Below are positions 24,850-32,190 of a DNA stretch of 40,013 nt, piece by piece. This DNA comes from Candidatus Sabulitectum sp. Its GTDB lineage: Bacteria > Fermentibacterota > Fermentibacteria > Fermentibacterales > JCC-6. The notes under the pieces are model-generated. The model had not been told where the DNA came from and made no database searches. It was given only the letters and a program-made list of their open reading frames with translations. Both the position numbers and the translations under genes were made by a program. The stretch is from assembly GCA_029938555.1 (NCBI GenBank), contig JAOZUR010000015.1, positions 1 to 40,013 of the forward strand, read 5' to 3'. The first letter of the stretch is position 1, and each line of letters begins with the position of its first letter.

Positions 24850-25752
24850 ATGCCACGAAAAATAACTTTTTCTCACAAGATTGAATATTTTCTAACTAGA
24901 ATTTCAGGTTTTTTTCTTTCAATAATTCCAATTAGATGTGCTCTTGCCGGTGGAGCTTTTTTAGGAAGAACAGCTTGGTTTTTAGGTGTAAGAAAAAGAG
25001 TTTCCAGAATTAATATTTCAACGGCTTTCCCAGATAAAACTTCCAGAGAAGTGAACAGGATTGGAAGCGCTGCATATGCTAATAATGGAAGATTTATGGT
25101 TGAATTTATCCGGCAGGAACGCATGGGTATTAAGTATTTTGAAAAGTACATCACCGTGGAAAAAACCGAAGCTTTGAACAAAATGCTTGAGTATGAAAAA
25201 GGCATAATCGCACTGACTTTTCATTTTGGAAACTGGGAGTATTATGGAGTTTCAAATGAATTTCTTAACAAAGATATAAGTTTTCTTGTGGGGAAACAGC
25301 GTAACAGCCTGATTGATGGATACATAAATAAGCTTAGATCCAGCCACGGTGCAAAATTGCTTACCCGAGATGTTTCCATGCGTGGAATCATTGGTATTTC
25401 CCGCAAAGGTGGGCTAGTATGCTGGCTTAGTGATCAAAGTGCCGGTAAAAATGGTCTTGTAGTTGACTTTTTTGGACACCCTGCATCCACACCAAGGGGA
25501 GCAGCTGCTTTTAGTGTGAAGTTAAACATGCCTATAACCTGCGGTTTTATGGTTCGCGAGAAAGGCCCTTATCAAAGATTTGTAGTAAAAGAATTCTTGC
25601 TTCCAAATAAAGACTTGCCCAAACATGAAGCAGAGATAGAGCTTACTCAGCGTTACACAAAAGTACTTGAGGATATGATCATAGAGCATCCAGATTTATA
25701 CTGGTGGTCTCACCGTAGATGGAAAAAAACAACGGATATTTATTCTCAATAA
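24850..25752 (+). CDS. LpxL/HtrB-family lipid A lauroyl/myristoyl-type acyltransferase
   Basis: This 300-residue inner-membrane enzyme should add a secondary acyl chain to lipid A or a similar lipid. It has an N-terminal hydrophobic segment (about residues 18-45), the catalytic H125-FGNW-E130 (HX4E) motif, GLVCWLSDQSAG, FFGHPASTPRGAAAFS and the terminal LYWWSHRRWK, all in the order seen in the LpxL/HtrB family. ATG 24850 follows GAAGAAGG and lies two bases after the DUF362 stop; an upstream in-frame ATG at 24799 would overlap that gene by 49 bases and adds no family sequence. It supports a lipopolysaccharide-type outer membrane. Confidence 0.9.
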   Translation: MPRKITFSHKIEYFLTRISGFFLSIIPIRCALAGGAFLGRTAWFLGVRKRVSRINISTAFPDKTSREVNRIGSAAYANNGRFMVEFIRQERMGIKYFEKYITVEKTEALNKMLEYEKGIIALTFHFGNWEYYGVSNEFLNKDISFLVGKQRNSLIDGYINKLRSSHGAKLLTRDVSMRGIIGISRKGGLVCWLSDQSAGKNGLVVDFFGHPASTPRGAAAFSVKLNMPITCGFMVREKGPYQRFVVKEFLLPNKDLPKHEAEIELTQRYTKVLEDMIIEHPDLYWWSHRRWKKTTDIYSQ

Positions 25753-25796
25753 AATGCTTTCTGTGTTTCCCTTTGTTCTAACTGCGCAGCTTACTA

Positions 25797-25825
25797 TTTA
25801 CTTGCTACTGTGTTGATTATATACT
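25797..25825 (+). promoter_or_regulatory. Candidate sigma-70 promoter for the Cys-rich Rossmann gene
   Basis: TTTACT (25797-25802) and TATACT (25820-25825) are separated by 17 bases in the 111-base gap before the gene at 25864. A second TATACT at 25827-25832 overlaps the region. No terminator hairpin is evident for the preceding gene. Confidence 0.4.
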
Positions 25826-25863
25826 TTATACTCGGTTGCTCTTTAAGGGGGTAAAGGTCACAT

Positions 25864-26517
25864 ATGTTTGTAAGCAGCTATTTGCCAGTTAATCCCACAA
25901 GAGCTTATGTTCTTGGTTGTGGAAAATTCGGAACTTTAGCTTCATTAAAAATAAAACACAAATGGCCTGATTGTGAAATTCATATAGTAGATAAAATGAC
26001 AGAATTTCCCTCTGAAATTCTTGGAATTCAACATAATGGTACTGATGCTATTCAATTTCTGCGTGATAATCTTCACAGGGATAAACCAGATGAATTAGTA
26101 ATTCCTTGCATACCTGAGCATCTGGTTTTTAACTGGGTTCTCAGTCATATTGGTTATACTATTCCAGTACCAGTTCGTCTTATGGAGCTTCTTCCTGGAG
26201 CCATTGTAGGTAAGGACGGATGCTTTTATTGCTCTCTCAGCGATTTTCTTTGCCCTTCTACCTGTTCAGAGCCTGAAGGTTACTGCCCTGTCACAAAAAG
26301 AAAGAGATTAGAACCCCTCTTCAGAACATTTGAGCATATTGAATTGCATTCATATAAAACCACTGTGGTGCAATCTGGACAATTGCTTCCAGGGGTTGGT
26401 GCTTTGACAGCGAAACAATTGTTTTCTTTGATTGATTCTGTAAGAAAAAGAAAAGGAAGATTTCTGATCGGTACGGCATCAAGGTGTCATGGTGTTTTGC
26501 ACGGTTTTATTCACTGA
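25864..26517 (+). CDS. Conserved Rossmann-fold protein with Cys-rich cluster, function unknown
   Basis: This 217-residue protein starts with a nucleotide-binding fold: AYVLGCGKFGTLAS (G18-x-G20-x2-G23) followed by an acidic end of the second strand (IHIVDK). Residues 118-145 form a Cys-rich insertion with C120, C123, C130, C134 and C141 (DFLCPSTCSEPEGYCPVT), and the C-terminus has CRCHG-like residues (SRCHGVLHGF, C208). The pattern suggests a metal- or Fe-S-binding oxidoreductase or a redox sensor, but I know no characterised member; I recall only similar hypothetical proteins in anaerobes. It has a plausible promoter (25797-25825) and the G-rich ribosome site GGGGG/AAAGGT. The next gene starts 13 bases downstream, but the two look unrelated in function. 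Confidence 0.7.
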   Translation: MFVSSYLPVNPTRAYVLGCGKFGTLASLKIKHKWPDCEIHIVDKMTEFPSEILGIQHNGTDAIQFLRDNLHRDKPDELVIPCIPEHLVFNWVLSHIGYTIPVPVRLMELLPGAIVGKDGCFYCSLSDFLCPSTCSEPEGYCPVTKRKRLEPLFRTFEHIELHSYKTTVVQSGQLLPGVGALTAKQLFSLIDSVRKRKGRFLIGTASRCHGVLHGFIH

Positions 26518-26530
26518 AGGGGAATTTACA

Positions 26531-27010
26531 ATGAAAATGTTATTTCTAATTCTTTTGATTCTCTCTGTGACTCAGGTTTTAGCAGAAGATTATAACAGAC
26601 ATAATTTCACTATTTCTACCGGCCTGCCCGGTCTTGTTTTTCCAGAGCTTACTTATGAATATGGTATTGATGCTGAGAACAAAGTAGGAGTTTCCGCAGG
26701 AACAATTGTTTTCTGGCCAGAGTATCGGATGAATTATACGAGAATGTCAGGTCCATTTGAGCTTATGGGAAGTCTTGGATTCGTTCCTTCAATGGATGAT
26801 GATGAAGATAACTTTTTGAGTGAAATTTTTGAAGAAGTCTTTTCTGGTGGAACAGAAGGGTGTAAATTTGTTTCGGCAACTGGTGGATACAGATACTCCG
26901 CTGAAAATGGTTTTATTTTTAGGGCAGCTGCCGGTGGGGCTTTGTTCTACGGTAGCGAGACTTCTGTGGTAATTCCATTTCTCCAACTTGGAGTTGGTTT
27001 TGGTTTTTAA
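26531..27010 (+). CDS. Small predicted outer-membrane beta-barrel protein
   Basis: This 159-residue protein begins with the signal peptide MKMLFLILLILSVTQVLAE. The mature part alternates beta strands with Gly and aromatic residues, with acidic loop residues DDDEDN at about 83-88, and ends with LQLGVGFGF, a terminal-Phe barrel signal. ATG 26531 has AAGGGG upstream; the frame upstream of it overlaps the preceding gene and is not used. No named family was recognised. It resembles the small barrel proteins at 1189 and 35046 in size and plan, but I see no close sequence match to them. Confidence 0.7.
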   Translation: MKMLFLILLILSVTQVLAEDYNRHNFTISTGLPGLVFPELTYEYGIDAENKVGVSAGTIVFWPEYRMNYTRMSGPFELMGSLGFVPSMDDDEDNFLSEIFEEVFSGGTEGCKFVSATGGYRYSAENGFIFRAAAGGALFYGSETSVVIPFLQLGVGFGF

Positions 27011-27097
27011 CTAAACAAGTTTCACGGACATAAAAAAATAGGTATTAGTTGTTGATGTGATGGCTGGATTCCCATTTCTCCTTAAAATGAAGGCATG

Positions 27098-27126
27098 TTG
27101 ACGACAAAGAAAGAATTCTTTATTCT
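27098..27126 (+). promoter_or_regulatory. Sigma-70-type promoter for the FG-GAP protein
   Basis: TTGACG (27098-27103) and TATTCT (27121-27126) are separated by exactly 17 bases, five of six and five of six matches to consensus. The predicted start of transcription near 27133 gives a leader of about 40 bases before ATG 27175, so the candidate selenoprotein is probably a single-gene unit. Confidence 0.6.
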
Positions 27127-27174
27127 TCAATTGGTTTCATGAAATATATTTGTATTAAATTTACAGGGGGTCTA

Positions 27175-28389
27175 ATGAGAATTTTGCCAATGTTGTTGTT
27201 GGTGATAGTCGGGGTTATTTTTGCCCAAGCTCCGAATTATCAGTCTTTTTACTATCAAGAGTGTGCTGGTGTGGCTATTGATGTTGGTAACTATGGGGCT
27301 CCGTGTATAGCAGACTGGAATAATGACGGTAATAAGGATATGGTTCTTGGAATCTTTAGTGGTGGAAATATCCGATTCTATGCAAATGATAATACCAATG
27401 ATTCACCTGTATTCAGCAGTTATTCAACTTTGAAGGCAGACGGTGTTACCATCTCCCTTCCTTCCGGTTGATGCACCGGTGCTACAAATCCACAGGTTGT
27501 GGATTGGAACGGTGACGGTTTTGATGATATTATTGTTGGCGACAGAGAAGGGTTTATAACATTTTTTGAACGAACAGGTTCTGGTATAGATGATTTATCT
27601 TCGCAGGGGCATCTCTCTGCCAGTGGAACAGTTATTGATGTTGGTGCTAACTCGTCACCTATTGTTGTAGACTGGAACAATGATGGTCTTCTTGATCTTC
27701 TTATTGGTAATGAGGCTTCAACACAGGGTATCAGATTGTATCTGAATTCAGGAACAACAACAAATCCTATTCTTACTTCTTGGTCTTACATTCAAAGCGA
27801 AGGATCAAATATCAACCGATATCGCTGTTGCCCACAGGTTTATGATATGAATGGTGATGGTAAAAAAGATCTGATAATGGGCGAGGATGATGGTCAGATT
27901 TATTATTACGAGAATACCGGTACTGATGCAGCTCCAGTTTTCAGCGGATACGAAGCAATTCAGAACAATGGATCTCCACTTTCGCTTTATTATGGAACAA
28001 GACTTTGGGTGAATGATTGGGATGAAAATGGTCTTCCTGATCTTATAGTCAGTGATTTTGATGGATTTGTAAATGTATTTCTTGCTAATCCTGTAGGAGT
28101 TGCCGAGTTTTCTTCTTCTTTGATTCAAACTGATTTTTTCGTGACTCCTGCCATGAACCCGGCACAAGGGAATCTGAATGTAAATGTACATGTTTCACAG
28201 GTTGGAAATGTAGATCTCAGAGTTTACGATTCTGCTGGAAGGCTTGTTTCAGCGAAAAACCTTTCCGGTCTTTCAAATGGTGCTAATGTTGTAACGATAG
28301 ATGCAGGCTCTATTGCTACCGGTGTTTATACCGTTGTGGTCACATCCGAGACTGATGTATCATCTTGCAGAATGGTTTTAACTCAGTAA
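27175..28389 (+). CDS. Secreted FG-GAP/VCBS-repeat protein with in-frame TGA, candidate selenoprotein
   Basis: The frame from ATG 27175 (GGGGG just upstream, signal peptide MRILPMLLLVIVGVIFAQ) is interrupted once, by TGA at codon 99 (27469-27471), and then continues in the same frame to TAA at 28389, giving 404 codons. Both halves carry the same calcium-loop repeats (IADWNNDGNKDMVLG, VVDWNGDGFDDIIVG, VVDWNNDGLLDLLIG, VYDMNGDGKKDLIMG, VNDWDENGLPDLIVS), so they are one protein, a beta-propeller-like surface protein. The tail (about residues 330-404: VDLRVYDSAGRLV, ATGVYTVVV) is a sorting-like domain. TGA precedes Cys100; a later repeat has Cys218-Cys219 at the matching place. A SECIS-like hairpin follows. 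Either selenocysteine, nonsense mutation or sequence error. Confidence 0.8.
27474..27514 (+). promoter_or_regulatory. Candidate bacterial SECIS element
   Basis: AATCCAC (27487-27493) and GTGGATT (27499-27505) form a perfect 7-bp stem around the five-base loop AGGTT, which begins 22 bases after the TGA. Outer arms CACCG (27474-27478) and CGGTG (27510-27514) can extend it across an internal loop. Loop position, loop size and a G in the first two loop bases meet the usual description of bacterial SECIS elements, and AGGT resembles the Escherichia coli fdhF loop. There is no bulged U in the upper stem. Confidence 0.5.
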
Positions 28390-28396
28390 AAAACAG

Positions 28397-28428
28397 AAAA
28401 AAGGGCAGCCAAACGGCTGCCCTTTTTT
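28397..28428. terminator. Bidirectional rho-independent terminator
   Basis: GGGCAGCC (28403-28410) and GGCTGCCC (28415-28422) form a perfect 8-bp stem with an AAAC loop, flanked by AAAAAA on the left and TTTTTT on the right. It lies between the convergent FG-GAP and epimerase genes and can stop transcription from both sides. Confidence 0.9.
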
Positions 28429-29416
28429 ATATGGCACTAGTTCCTGAATTTAGAAATACATTTGTTTTGTACCACTGAAAAGTACGCTTCAATCCGTCAT
28501 CAAGAGAAAAGCTCGGCAAATATTCTGTTTCTTTAGTTGTTTTAGTCATGTCTGGGCACCGCCTGCTAGGTGAGCCTTCGGTTACAGGGCCGAGTTTTAT
28601 AACCATAGGTGAACCGGTTATGGTAAGAATTTTTTCTGCTAGAGATTTAATGGTGGTTTCCGGGGATTCGTTGCCCACATTAAATGCCTCACCAATAGAT
28701 GTTTCTGATTCTGCAAGTCTTTGCATCATTTCTACAGCATCATCTATGTAACAGAAGGTTCGCTGGTGTTGTGGAGAAAATACAATCAGTTCTTTCGTCT
28801 GACTGAAAAAAGTTTTTTTGAACAATTCAGGCACCACGTGTGATAAACCCATTCTAGGTCCATAAAAATTATGAGGCCTGATAATAGTAACAGGCAGACC
28901 CGAGTGCAGGCAGACTGCTTCTCCATAGATTTTAGAGAGCATGTAAGATGTTCGATTTTCCGATAATCCTGTTACAGTCAGTGGAGTTGTCTCTGGTGTG
29001 GGTATAGGTAGGGTAAAATATTTTAGCGTACCTGCATAAATTTCACTTGTTGATGTAAAAACAAGTCTTTTTAGATTTGATTGCTTTTTCCCAAATTCAA
29101 TAACATTCTGAAGCAGTTCCATGTTTTTTGTAAGTACATCATAAGGAGCCTTTAGAACAAACTGCACACCTATAATTGCCGCAAGGTGGTAGATGATAGT
29201 GTAGTCATTTTTCAATTTATTGAACGAGTTTTTATCAAGAAGATCGAGATTTATAAGATTTACTTTTTTGTTTTTTACCAGTTCAAGAAGAAAACTGTCT
29301 TTGATGCCTCGGGAAAAGTTATCTACAATATCAATTGCATACCCTTTATTGGAGAGATTTAAGGCCAGATGATAACCTATAAATCCAGCCCCGCCTGTGA
29401 TTAATACTTTTTTCAA
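28427..29416 (-). CDS. NAD-dependent sugar epimerase/dehydratase (extended SDR family)
   Basis: This cytoplasmic enzyme (329 residues) acts on a nucleotide sugar. It has the NAD site KKVLITGGAGFIGYHLA at the N-terminus, IYHLAAIIGV, a Ser/Thr-rich strand TSTSEIYAG, the catalytic Tyr and Lys in SYMLSKIYGEA (YxxxK intact), and RPHNFYGPRM. That pattern matches UDP-glucose 4-epimerase, UDP-glucuronate decarboxylase and related enzymes; the exact substrate cannot be told. I chose TTG 29416, which has AAGAGG five bases upstream, gives a standard N-terminus and starts one base after the upstream stop; a TTG at 29431 would add five residues. It is paired with the nucleotide-sugar dehydrogenase, suggesting production of a uronic acid and its derivative for surface polysaccharide. 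Confidence 0.88.
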   Translation of the reverse strand: MKKVLITGGAGFIGYHLALNLSNKGYAIDIVDNFSRGIKDSFLLELVKNKKVNLINLDLLDKNSFNKLKNDYTIIYHLAAIIGVQFVLKAPYDVLTKNMELLQNVIEFGKKQSNLKRLVFTSTSEIYAGTLKYFTLPIPTPETTPLTVTGLSENRTSYMLSKIYGEAVCLHSGLPVTIIRPHNFYGPRMGLSHVVPELFKKTFFSQTKELIVFSPQHQRTFCYIDDAVEMMQRLAESETSIGEAFNVGNESPETTIKSLAEKILTITGSPMVIKLGPVTEGSPSRRCPDMTKTTKETEYLPSFSLDDGLKRTFQWYKTNVFLNSGTSAI

Positions 29417-29417
29417 T

Positions 29418-30827
29418 TTAACCTCTTCCAATAGACATACAAGTTAAACCCATATTTTTTAGAGTGGAGTACTGTTGAATTGTTAACACATTGTTGGCAT
29501 CAAAAATCACACAATTCTGATTTTTAGTGAGCCATTCGCGAAATTCAATAATTTTGTAGTTTTGATGCGGCACAGCAAACACTACGGCATCAAAAGAACT
29601 GGAATCAGGTAACTCTTTTGAAACCGTCATATTCATTTCTTCCCAGAACTTTACAAAAGGATCGCAAGGGAAAACATTTGCTCCTTCTTTGATAGCTTGA
29701 ATTGTGAATTTTTCGGAAGGAGAATATCTGGTATCTCCCACATCTTGCCGGTAACTGATGCCCATTAAAAGAATATTTTTACCCTCCAGAGAGCCAAAGT
29801 GTTCTTTCAATTTGTTCAGGGTTACTATTGGCATTATCTGATTGATTTTTATGGCCTGGCTGGAGAAAGGGAACTTGTGCCCATCCAGATTGAACAAATC
29901 TTTAGCGGCAAGTTTTGCAAAAAGAGGATCTTTAGTTAAACAGTAACCACCTACACCAAACCCAGGTTGACGCATATTTGAATGTGTAGGTCGCAGCCGT
30001 ATTGCATCGATTACTTCAAAGAGATCAAAACCAATATCTTCGGCAAATCTTGCCCATTCTTCCATAAAAGCAATTGTAACAGCTCTGTAACTATTCTCTA
30101 GGACTTTTGCTGTTTCAGAAGCGTATGTATTCTTTAATCTACTCAAAGGATACTCAGCGGTATTGATTACTTTGGAAAGAAAATCTTCACACTTGTTTGC
30201 AGCTTCTGTTGTGAGACCAGAGAACACTCTCCAGAAATTGACAATAGAATCAAGGTATTGGGCTCCTGGCATAACTCTTTCATAAGAATGCGCAACAAAT
30301 ACAGAATTAGGATCCATGTTTCGTTCAGTTAGATGTTTGTGAAGTATGGGTTGGACAATATTTACGCATGTTCCAGGAGGCACTGTTGTTTCCACAATAA
30401 TCAAAGCGCCTGCTTTTACTCTTAAACCCAAAGTGCTGATGGCACTCTTAAATGGTGTGAAATTTATAGACGGGTTTGACCCATCAATCTCATTGATATC
30501 AAGGTTGACGCTGACCAGAATGATATCTGCTTTTTCAATAACAGATTCATCTGTGGTTGCTCGAAGATTTCCTCGTTTTACACAATCAGCGGTACCTTTA
30601 ATTATGGATGTATCCACTGTTTCAAAAGGAAATATTCCAGAGTTTATACTATTTATTCTTTTGTTACCTGCAGTATTATTTAGATCAATCCCAATCACAT
30701 CAAAACAGGGTGAATTATCTTTGTTTACCGCATTTGCAACAGCTACTGCCATGGCTGCTCCTACAAAACCAAGACCCTGTACAACGACAGTCTGTCTAAA
30801 GGTAGCTATTTCAAGATTGCTTGTCAT
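29418..30827 (-). CDS. UDP-glucose/GDP-mannose dehydrogenase family protein
   Basis: This 469-residue enzyme oxidises a nucleotide sugar at C6 to a uronic acid with two NAD+. It shows VVVQGLGFVGAAMA (NAD site), DIILVSVNLDI, VETTVPPGTC, the family helix with SETAKVLENSYRAV, FGVGGYCLTKDPL containing the catalytic Cys, and the C-terminal UDP-binding domain beginning NILLMGISYRQDVGDTRYSPS. I chose ATG 30827 because AGGGAG lies five bases upstream; the in-frame ATG at 30851 has none. The stop lies one base before the epimerase start, so the two are coupled. The pair could supply UDP-glucuronate or a related acid sugar for a capsule or O-antigen (inference). Confidence 0.9.
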   Translation of the reverse strand: MTSNLEIATFRQTVVVQGLGFVGAAMAVAVANAVNKDNSPCFDVIGIDLNNTAGNKRINSINSGIFPFETVDTSIIKGTADCVKRGNLRATTDESVIEKADIILVSVNLDINEIDGSNPSINFTPFKSAISTLGLRVKAGALIIVETTVPPGTCVNIVQPILHKHLTERNMDPNSVFVAHSYERVMPGAQYLDSIVNFWRVFSGLTTEAANKCEDFLSKVINTAEYPLSRLKNTYASETAKVLENSYRAVTIAFMEEWARFAEDIGFDLFEVIDAIRLRPTHSNMRQPGFGVGGYCLTKDPLFAKLAAKDLFNLDGHKFPFSSQAIKINQIMPIVTLNKLKEHFGSLEGKNILLMGISYRQDVGDTRYSPSEKFTIQAIKEGANVFPCDPFVKFWEEMNMTVSKELPDSSSFDAVVFAVPHQNYKIIEFREWLTKNQNCVIFDANNVLTIQQYSTLKNMGLTCMSIGRG

Positions 30828-30900
30828 GATTCTCCCTGATGCAGATTCCATTAAACAAAATTCTAAATTCTATGTGGTAATCATAAAGATTTAACTGACT

Positions 30901-30938
30901 ATATTAAAGAAGGGGTCAGGTATACAACCTGACCCCTT
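30901..30938 (-). terminator. Rho-independent terminator after the beta-propeller lipoprotein
   Basis: AAGGGGTCAGG and CCTGACCCCTT form a perfect 11-bp stem with a 7-base loop (30910-30938), starting 13 bases after the lipoprotein stop on the minus strand. CTTTAATAT follows, a short imperfect T run. It separates this gene from the sugar operon downstream. Confidence 0.65.
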
Positions 30939-30951
30939 ACAAAAATAAAAT

Positions 30952-32079
30952 TTATAACACAATGAAGAGTTGCTGGTAACCAAGCTCAGGATCCTCTTCC
31001 CATGCTAGAATACCATCAGGCCCCATAGAGAACTTCCAAGTCCAGCCTTCCTCAGGAAAAACCTTGTGACCAATAAGATTACCCTGTTTATCAAAAATAT
31101 CAAAGAAAGGTTGAATTCTTGTTCCGCGCTGTACCCAGATGTTTCCATCAGGTCCAACATTAACACTGATAATCATGTCACGGTTTGGCTCTGGGGTGAA
31201 TTCACTCATACCCTGGGCACCCATCTGGCTGAAAAAAGCTTCCATATAGGCTTTTTCTTCGGCAATTTCCTCGGGGCTTTTTGCTACTGGTTCCAGTGGA
31301 AGAGTTATGGTGAAAGCTTCTGATCCATCAGGATACCATCCATGAACTGTGTAATTATCTGATACTTTTAAAGAAAACAGAATAATATCACTATTGCCAC
31401 CAAGGGTTGTACCAAGAAGGAAATCGTTGATCAGAGAAGAGCTGTCCTGGATAAGATCGCTTATGGTAAGTTCTGTTGAATCTTGCCACAGGGTAAGATC
31501 AAATTCTTCCTGTCCGTATGTATAAAGAACTATACTTCTTGACATTATAAAACGGCCTTCTCCTGCTTCAGAGAAATCTGGTTTGTAAGCGGCAAAAACG
31601 CTGTCGGATAGAGCTACACATTGCATTGGTGGATTTTGCGTCCAGTGAGATATTTCCTCATGAAAATTAAGAGAATCATCAAAAACCACATATCCCTGTT
31701 TCATAATGTTTAATGCAAGGGTATAACCGCCCATCTGGAAAAACTCAAGAGTTGTAAACGAAAGCTCTCCAGGGCCACTACCATTACGAGAAATCTGCCT
31801 AATGTATTCACCAGAGGGGGTGTATTCTTTAAAACAGGCTGCACCGTTATCAAGCAATAGGATATTACCGGTACCATGGTGATACTCGGCGTCAGCAAGA
31901 ATGCCAAAGGTATTTGTAGAATCACCAAGTTCCTCACCTATGTAACCTGTAATTTCAAGTGTATCAACAGGAAAAGAGAGAGCATTTGCATCTTCTGTTT
32001 CTGTCTGTATTTCCTGTGTTTCGCTGCTGCAGGAAACCAGAAGGAATAGTGCGGAAAAAATCGCAAAAACTAATTTCAT
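30952..32079 (-). CDS. 6-bladed beta-propeller-type lipoprotein
   Basis: This 375-residue protein begins with the lipoprotein signal peptide MKLVFAIFSALFLLVSC, with lipidation expected at C17 (lipobox LVSC), followed by a Glu/Thr-rich linker (SSETQEIQTETEDAN). The rest alternates beta strands in the style of NHL or Bacteroides 6-bladed propeller proteins, with YTPSGEYIRQI, VGPDGNIWVQRG and MGPDGILAWEED as blade-like units. It is most likely an outer-membrane lipoprotein, but whether it faces in or out and what it binds are unknown. It has AAGGAG before its ATG, a candidate promoter at 32112-32139 and a terminator at 30901-30938, so it appears to be a single-gene unit. Confidence 0.75.
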   Translation of the reverse strand: MKLVFAIFSALFLLVSCSSETQEIQTETEDANALSFPVDTLEITGYIGEELGDSTNTFGILADAEYHHGTGNILLLDNGAACFKEYTPSGEYIRQISRNGSGPGELSFTTLEFFQMGGYTLALNIMKQGYVVFDDSLNFHEEISHWTQNPPMQCVALSDSVFAAYKPDFSEAGEGRFIMSRSIVLYTYGQEEFDLTLWQDSTELTISDLIQDSSSLINDFLLGTTLGGNSDIILFSLKVSDNYTVHGWYPDGSEAFTITLPLEPVAKSPEEIAEEKAYMEAFFSQMGAQGMSEFTPEPNRDMIISVNVGPDGNIWVQRGTRIQPFFDIFDKQGNLIGHKVFPEEGWTWKFSMGPDGILAWEEDPELGYQQLFIVL

Positions 32080-32111
32080 TTTATCTCCTTATTGATTTGG
32101 GGTGCTACTGA

Positions 32112-32139
32112 AAGCTAACAGGAAAATGCAGAATGTCAA
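32112..32139 (-). promoter_or_regulatory. Candidate sigma-70 promoter for the beta-propeller lipoprotein
   Basis: On the minus strand a perfect TTGACA (32139-32134) is followed after 16 bases by TAGCTT (32117-32112), 33 bases before the ATG. The -35 is ideal and the -10 matches at only three positions. Confidence 0.45.
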
Positions 32140-32163
32140 AAAAGCATTGGAATATTATATTCC
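32133..32163 (+). promoter_or_regulatory. Candidate gpsA promoter overlapped by a perfect palindrome
   Basis: ATGTCA (32133-32138) and TATATT (32156-32161) are 17 bases apart. The palindrome GGAATAT-T-ATATTCC (32149-32163) covers the -10 box, so a dimeric repressor could act there. The -35 overlaps the opposite-strand TTGACA of the divergent lipoprotein gene. Both assignments are by eye. Confidence 0.35.
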
Positions 32164-32190
32164 ACTGTAACAGGGGAAGGAGCTTTCTGC

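Noticed and set aside
27139-27471. Truncated protein of 110 residues followed by a separate 296-residue protein at 27499
   Set aside because: Both parts lie in one frame with matching repeats, the second part has no ribosome site or signal peptide, and TGA at 27469 is the only interruption.
27469-27471. TGA read as Trp or Gly through an alternative genetic code
   Set aside because: At least seven other genes in the window end at TGA in the expected place, so TGA is a normal stop here.
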